Source of the DNA: an uncultured Planctomycetaceae bacterium
GTDB taxonomy: Bacteria > Planctomycetota > Planctomycetia > Pirellulales > Thermoguttaceae
DNA: 17,422 nt
NCBI GenBank assembly: GCA_947307005.1
Contig: CAMZHY010000017.1
Location: forward strand, 1-17,422
Reading direction: 5' to 3'
In this document: positions 15,167 to 17,422 of the stretch, one piece after another
Layout: every line of letters begins with the position of its first letter
Numbering within the stretch: the stretch's first letter is position 1
Position numbers and translations under genes: made by a program
Notes under the pieces: model-generated
What the model was told of the DNA's origin: nothing
Seen by the model: the letters and a program-made list of their open reading frames with translations, nothing else
The model's database searches: none

Positions 15167-15193
15167 GATCCGTTTCCGATCTTCTTGTATAGC
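15165..15193 (+). promoter_or_regulatory. Predicted promoter placing transcription start at the ATG
   Basis: TTGATC (15165-15170), a 17-nt spacer and TATAGC (15188-15193) resemble a sigma70 promoter. The start of transcription would fall at about 15199-15201, which is the ATG itself, and no Shine-Dalgarno sequence precedes the gene. A leaderless mRNA is therefore possible. Confidence 0.4.
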
Positions 15194-15198
15194 GCGAT

Positions 15199-16368
15199 AT
15201 GATGAATAAAACGTTGAAAACGTCGTTGTTTTTTCGAGTGGGAGGAGCTGTTCTCATCCTTGCTTCCTTCTTTGGTTTGAAACAACGCGATTTCGTCGAC
15301 AAACCTTCCTCATTGGTCGAACCCCCGTCTCGCGCAATTCGAATCGAACGCGAAGCGTTTGATTTCTCGAAGGTTAGATCGACTTTGTTGGAAACTCCGG
15401 TTCAATCGAATCACTCGTCTTCGACCGTCGAGGCGCCGGATGGGCGGCTGTTGACGCTCTGGTACGGCGGGACTCGCGAAGGCGCGAAGGACGTTCGCAT
15501 TTACGGCGAGAGAATCGCGCGCGATGGTCTGGACGGCGGGACTGCGGAAATCGTCTGCGCTCCGTCCGACGTTGCGAAAGACCTTCTTCGGTCGATTCGC
15601 AAAGTTGGGAATCCCGTCGTTTATTCGCAGGGAAAACGCCTGTGGATGTTTGTCGTCAGCGTTTCCTACGGCGGATGGTCGGGATCGGCGATTAATTACC
15701 GATATTCGGACGACGACGGGAAAAACTGGTCGAAGTTTCGACGTTTGCGAACGAGTCCTTTCTTCAATATGTCCGCGCTGATTAGAACCCCTTGCGTCCC
15801 GAAAGCAGACGGAGGCTTTTTACTGCCCGTCTACTGCGAGTTTGCGACGAAGTACGGGATGACTCTGTCGTTTGACAAGAGCGGACGCATGCTCGGTCGC
15901 GCTCGCATTCCGATCGACGGGAACCGCGAGAGTTTGCAGCCGTGCGTCGTTCCGCTTTCTTCCGACGTCGCCGTTTCCTTCTCGAGAACGCCGTCAGGCA
16001 AGATGGGAACGTCGAAGTCGACCGACGGGGGGCGAACCTGGCGCGCGGAGTCGCGATCGACGATGGAGAATTACAACGCGAGCGTCGCCGCGCTGGCGCT
16101 GGCGTCGGGACGCGTTTTTCTCGTTGCGAACGCCGAAGAGGATCGTTCGCGGCTCTCCCTTTTCGAGACGAACGCTGAACGACTGACAGCGGAGGGGGAT
16201 CGGACGGAGCGCTGGACGTTCCTCTGCGATCTGGAAAACGAGCCGAATTCGGAGTTTTCCTATCCTTTCTTCGCCCAAACGGAAGACGGTTCGATCTTTT
16301 TAACCTACACGTATAAACGCCAAACGATCAAGCTTGTCGATTTAACGGAATGCGTTTACGAAGAATAA
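15199..16368 (+). CDS. BNR_2-type sialidase family protein, exported or membrane-anchored
   Basis: A 389-residue protein with a basic N-terminus and one hydrophobic segment (about 11-26), serving as signal peptide or anchor. The body matches the BNR_2 sialidase-like family: the NHSSSTVEAPDGRLLTLWYGGTREGAKDV region (about 71-99) is a hallmark of that group. Asp boxes occur at 170 (SDDDGKNW) and 274 (STDGGRTW). The substrate is unknown; members are often annotated as sialidases on weak grounds. It shares only the fold and Asp boxes with the preceding gene, so it is not a recent duplicate. No Shine-Dalgarno sequence is visible. A second ATG at 15202 is equally possible. A polytopic membrane protein gene follows after 36 nt, probably co-transcribed. 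Confidence 0.85.
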   Translation: MMNKTLKTSLFFRVGGAVLILASFFGLKQRDFVDKPSSLVEPPSRAIRIEREAFDFSKVRSTLLETPVQSNHSSSTVEAPDGRLLTLWYGGTREGAKDVRIYGERIARDGLDGGTAEIVCAPSDVAKDLLRSIRKVGNPVVYSQGKRLWMFVVSVSYGGWSGSAINYRYSDDDGKNWSKFRRLRTSPFFNMSALIRTPCVPKADGGFLLPVYCEFATKYGMTLSFDKSGRMLGRARIPIDGNRESLQPCVVPLSSDVAVSFSRTPSGKMGTSKSTDGGRTWRAESRSTMENYNASVAALALASGRVFLVANAEEDRSRLSLFETNAERLTAEGDRTERWTFLCDLENEPNSEFSYPFFAQTEDGSIFLTYTYKRQTIKLVDLTECVYEE

Positions 16369-16404
16369 CGCGTCGCCTAAGTCGACTGACTGTCGATTGA
16401 TATC

Positions 16405-16986
16405 ATGAACGATTTGTCGAATTATTTTGGTCTGGTCGCCTGCGCCTTGTTGTGCGGGGCGCTCGTCGGGCTTTTCTTCCCAGCAAGACGGACGCGGATT
16501 GCGGTCGCCGCGCTGGTCGCAGGGCTCGCGCTGGTCCCATGGTCGTCCGTCCCATCCTCTTCGCTGGCAAACCGCGTTTTCGCGTTTTACGACGTTCCGA
16601 GCGTTTCGTCTTTGTTTGTCGCGACGTTTGCGTTATGGAAACCGACCGTCAAGATTCGCGTCGGCGTCCTTGGGATCGTCGTTCCTTGCGTCTTCGGGCT
16701 TTTGCTTTATCTTTCGGAGTTCAACGTTTTAAGCGTCGACCTCTACCGTTTTGGATACGCGCCTCTTTGCGCGCTCGTCGTTTCGGGCGTCGCCGTTCTT
16801 TTCGGTTCCCCAGTCGTCTTCCTGATCGCCTGCGTCGCCGACGTTCTCCACGCGCTTGGCGTTTACGCCAACTTCTTCGACGCAATTCTCGACGTCCCGT
16901 TCTGGCTCGGGGCGACAGTTTACGGCGCCGTCAGGTTAGCGAAGCTCTTAAAGCGCGGAAAGTCGAGCGCGCCCTCTGAAGGGTAA
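16405..16986 (+). CDS. Polytopic membrane protein of unknown function, partner of sialidase-like gene
   Basis: I do not recognise a named family. The 193-residue product is almost entirely hydrophobic with about six or seven membrane segments (roughly 8-26, 31-48, 63-78, 84-103, 116-136, 139-160, 166-183). It ends in a short basic tail (KLLKRGKSS). It lies 36 nt after the BNR_2 protein on the same strand with no terminator between, which suggests one transcript and a joint envelope function. I have a loose recollection of BNR_2 sialidase-like genes next to small membrane-protein genes in other bacteria, but this was not checked. No Shine-Dalgarno sequence is obvious before the ATG. The high third-position G/C pattern supports real coding. 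Confidence 0.75.
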   Translation: MNDLSNYFGLVACALLCGALVGLFFPARRTRIAVAALVAGLALVPWSSVPSSSLANRVFAFYDVPSVSSLFVATFALWKPTVKIRVGVLGIVVPCVFGLLLYLSEFNVLSVDLYRFGYAPLCALVVSGVAVLFGSPVVFLIACVADVLHALGVYANFFDAILDVPFWLGATVYGAVRLAKLLKRGKSSAPSEG

Positions 16987-17239
16987 AAGATTCTTCCCCC
17001 TATCGAACGAAAAGACGTAAGAAATCCCTAAACCCGAGCTTAGCCCTCGATTCGAAGTGGACGATATACGGGGTTTAGAAAAGATAACTCGTCGCGTCAT
17101 TACCAAGACGACTCGCGAGGAGGGACGGACATTTGAAGCGACCCGGAAAAGTTTTAGCGCGAATACGGTCTCAATCCGCCGATTGCTCTGAAACTTAGGC
17201 GGCGCTTTTGACCGCCTCGACAAGCGTTGTTGAAATATC

Positions 17240-17277
17240 AAGAGGGGATTCGGTTTGACGCCGAATCCCCTCTTTTT
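17240..17277 (+). terminator. Very strong intrinsic terminator
   Basis: The arms 17241-17253 and 17261-17273 form a perfect 13-bp stem around a 7-nt loop, extendable by an A-T pair (17240 with 17274). A T-run reaches 17277. The T-run lies on the plus strand, so it ends transcripts coming from the left; on the other strand the trailing sequence is only weakly T-rich. Confidence 0.88.
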
Positions 17278-17284
17278 GTCGGCG

Positions 17285-17316
17285 CGCGGGACGCGTTGCG
17301 AAAGACGCGTCCCGCG
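17285..17316. repeat. Perfect 12-bp inverted repeat downstream of the minus-strand gene
   Basis: The arms 17285-17296 and 17305-17316 are exact reverse complements around an 8-nt loop. It lies 14 nt beyond the stop codon of the minus-strand gene and probably stabilises or helps end that message. No T-run is attached. Confidence 0.7.
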
Positions 17317-17330
17317 GTTTCAACTCAGGG

Positions 17331-17422
17331 TTAGTCGTTGAAGAGGTTGGCGAGGAGGTCGTCGTCGAGCATCGTTTCGAGTTCAACGTCGTCGGCCGCC
17401 ATGTCGGCGAAGACGTCGTCAA
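17331..17422 (-). CDS. Acidic C-terminus of an unidentified protein, cut by window edge
   Basis: Only the last 29 residues before a TAA stop are visible. They are strongly acidic (ten Asp, two Glu) and end in LLANLFND. Nearly all third codon positions are G or C, as in the real genes of this window, while the other minus-strand frame gives a Ser/Thr/Arg-rich shadow. Function cannot be assigned from this fragment. Confidence 0.6.
   Translation of the reverse strand, partial: DDVFADMAADDVELETMLDDDLLANLFND

Larger units (their letters stand above)
16987..17330. other. Gene-free stretch with strong hairpins
   Basis: This 344-bp gap has no gene I can support. It contains an 8-bp inverted repeat (17028-17035 with 17071-17078), a set of competing stems (CCGCC 17176-17180, AGGCGG 17197-17202, CCGCCT 17212-17217), a strong terminator and a second long perfect hairpin. 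It may be a long 3' UTR or encode a small RNA that ends at the terminator. Confidence 0.6.

Noticed and set aside
17057..17191. Small GTG-initiated open frame of 44 codons
   Set aside because: No RBS, codon use unlike the real genes, and it overlaps RNA-like stems.
16948..17241. Minus-strand open frame of 97 codons at the end of the membrane-protein gene
   Set aside because: It overlaps a better-supported gene and noncoding stems, and its composition is shadow-like.

Overview
The window looks like chromosomal DNA of a moderately GC-rich bacterium with strong G/C preference at third codon positions. Several traits fit a planctomycete, possibly a gut-associated one: an RsgA with a basic Lys/Arg-rich N-terminal extension, a Tat-exported TIM-barrel sugar epimerase-like protein, secreted sialidase-like proteins, and long untranslated spacers. 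This placement is inference from protein character; there is no rRNA or other phylogenetic marker here. No mobile element, CRISPR array, tRNA or rRNA gene was seen.

Layout. Positions 1-1848 (minus) hold most of topA, cut by the left edge. A divergent intergenic region follows, with a promoter for each side and an 18-bp perfect inverted repeat that falls at the very start of the predicted topA transcript. On the plus strand, rpe (2209-2916), accD (2963-3733) and rsgA (3775-4989) form a housekeeping run ending in a terminator. A Tat-exported sugar isomerase/epimerase-like protein (5047-6024) converges on a small minus-strand membrane protein (6106-6525), with a bidirectional terminator between them. 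thrS (6894-8867) follows a long leader.

Positions 9177-13614 hold a polar amino-acid ABC import system: a stand-alone binding protein, a second binding protein fused to a permease, and an ATPase whose start overlaps the permease stop by 4 nt. The two binding modules are paralogues, collinear to the residue at two key positions. Both carry the halves of the SBP fold in swapped order (lobe 2 before lobe 1). The ATPase has a C-terminal extension of about 125 residues that resembles a degenerate GHKL/anti-sigma-type ATPase domain. This is the most unusual system in the window.

Two strong terminators close that operon. Next come two BNR/Asp-box sialidase-like proteins (13739-15142 and 15199-16368) and a polytopic membrane protein (16405-16986). 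The right end has a gene-free stretch with two strong hairpins, then the acidic C-terminus of a minus-strand gene cut by the window edge.

The clearest single-gene anomaly is accD. It lacks, in frame, about 19 residues that are normally conserved in the carboxyltransferase core, while everything on either side aligns well. Either this is a real and surprising deletion in an essential enzyme, or it is an assembly artefact.
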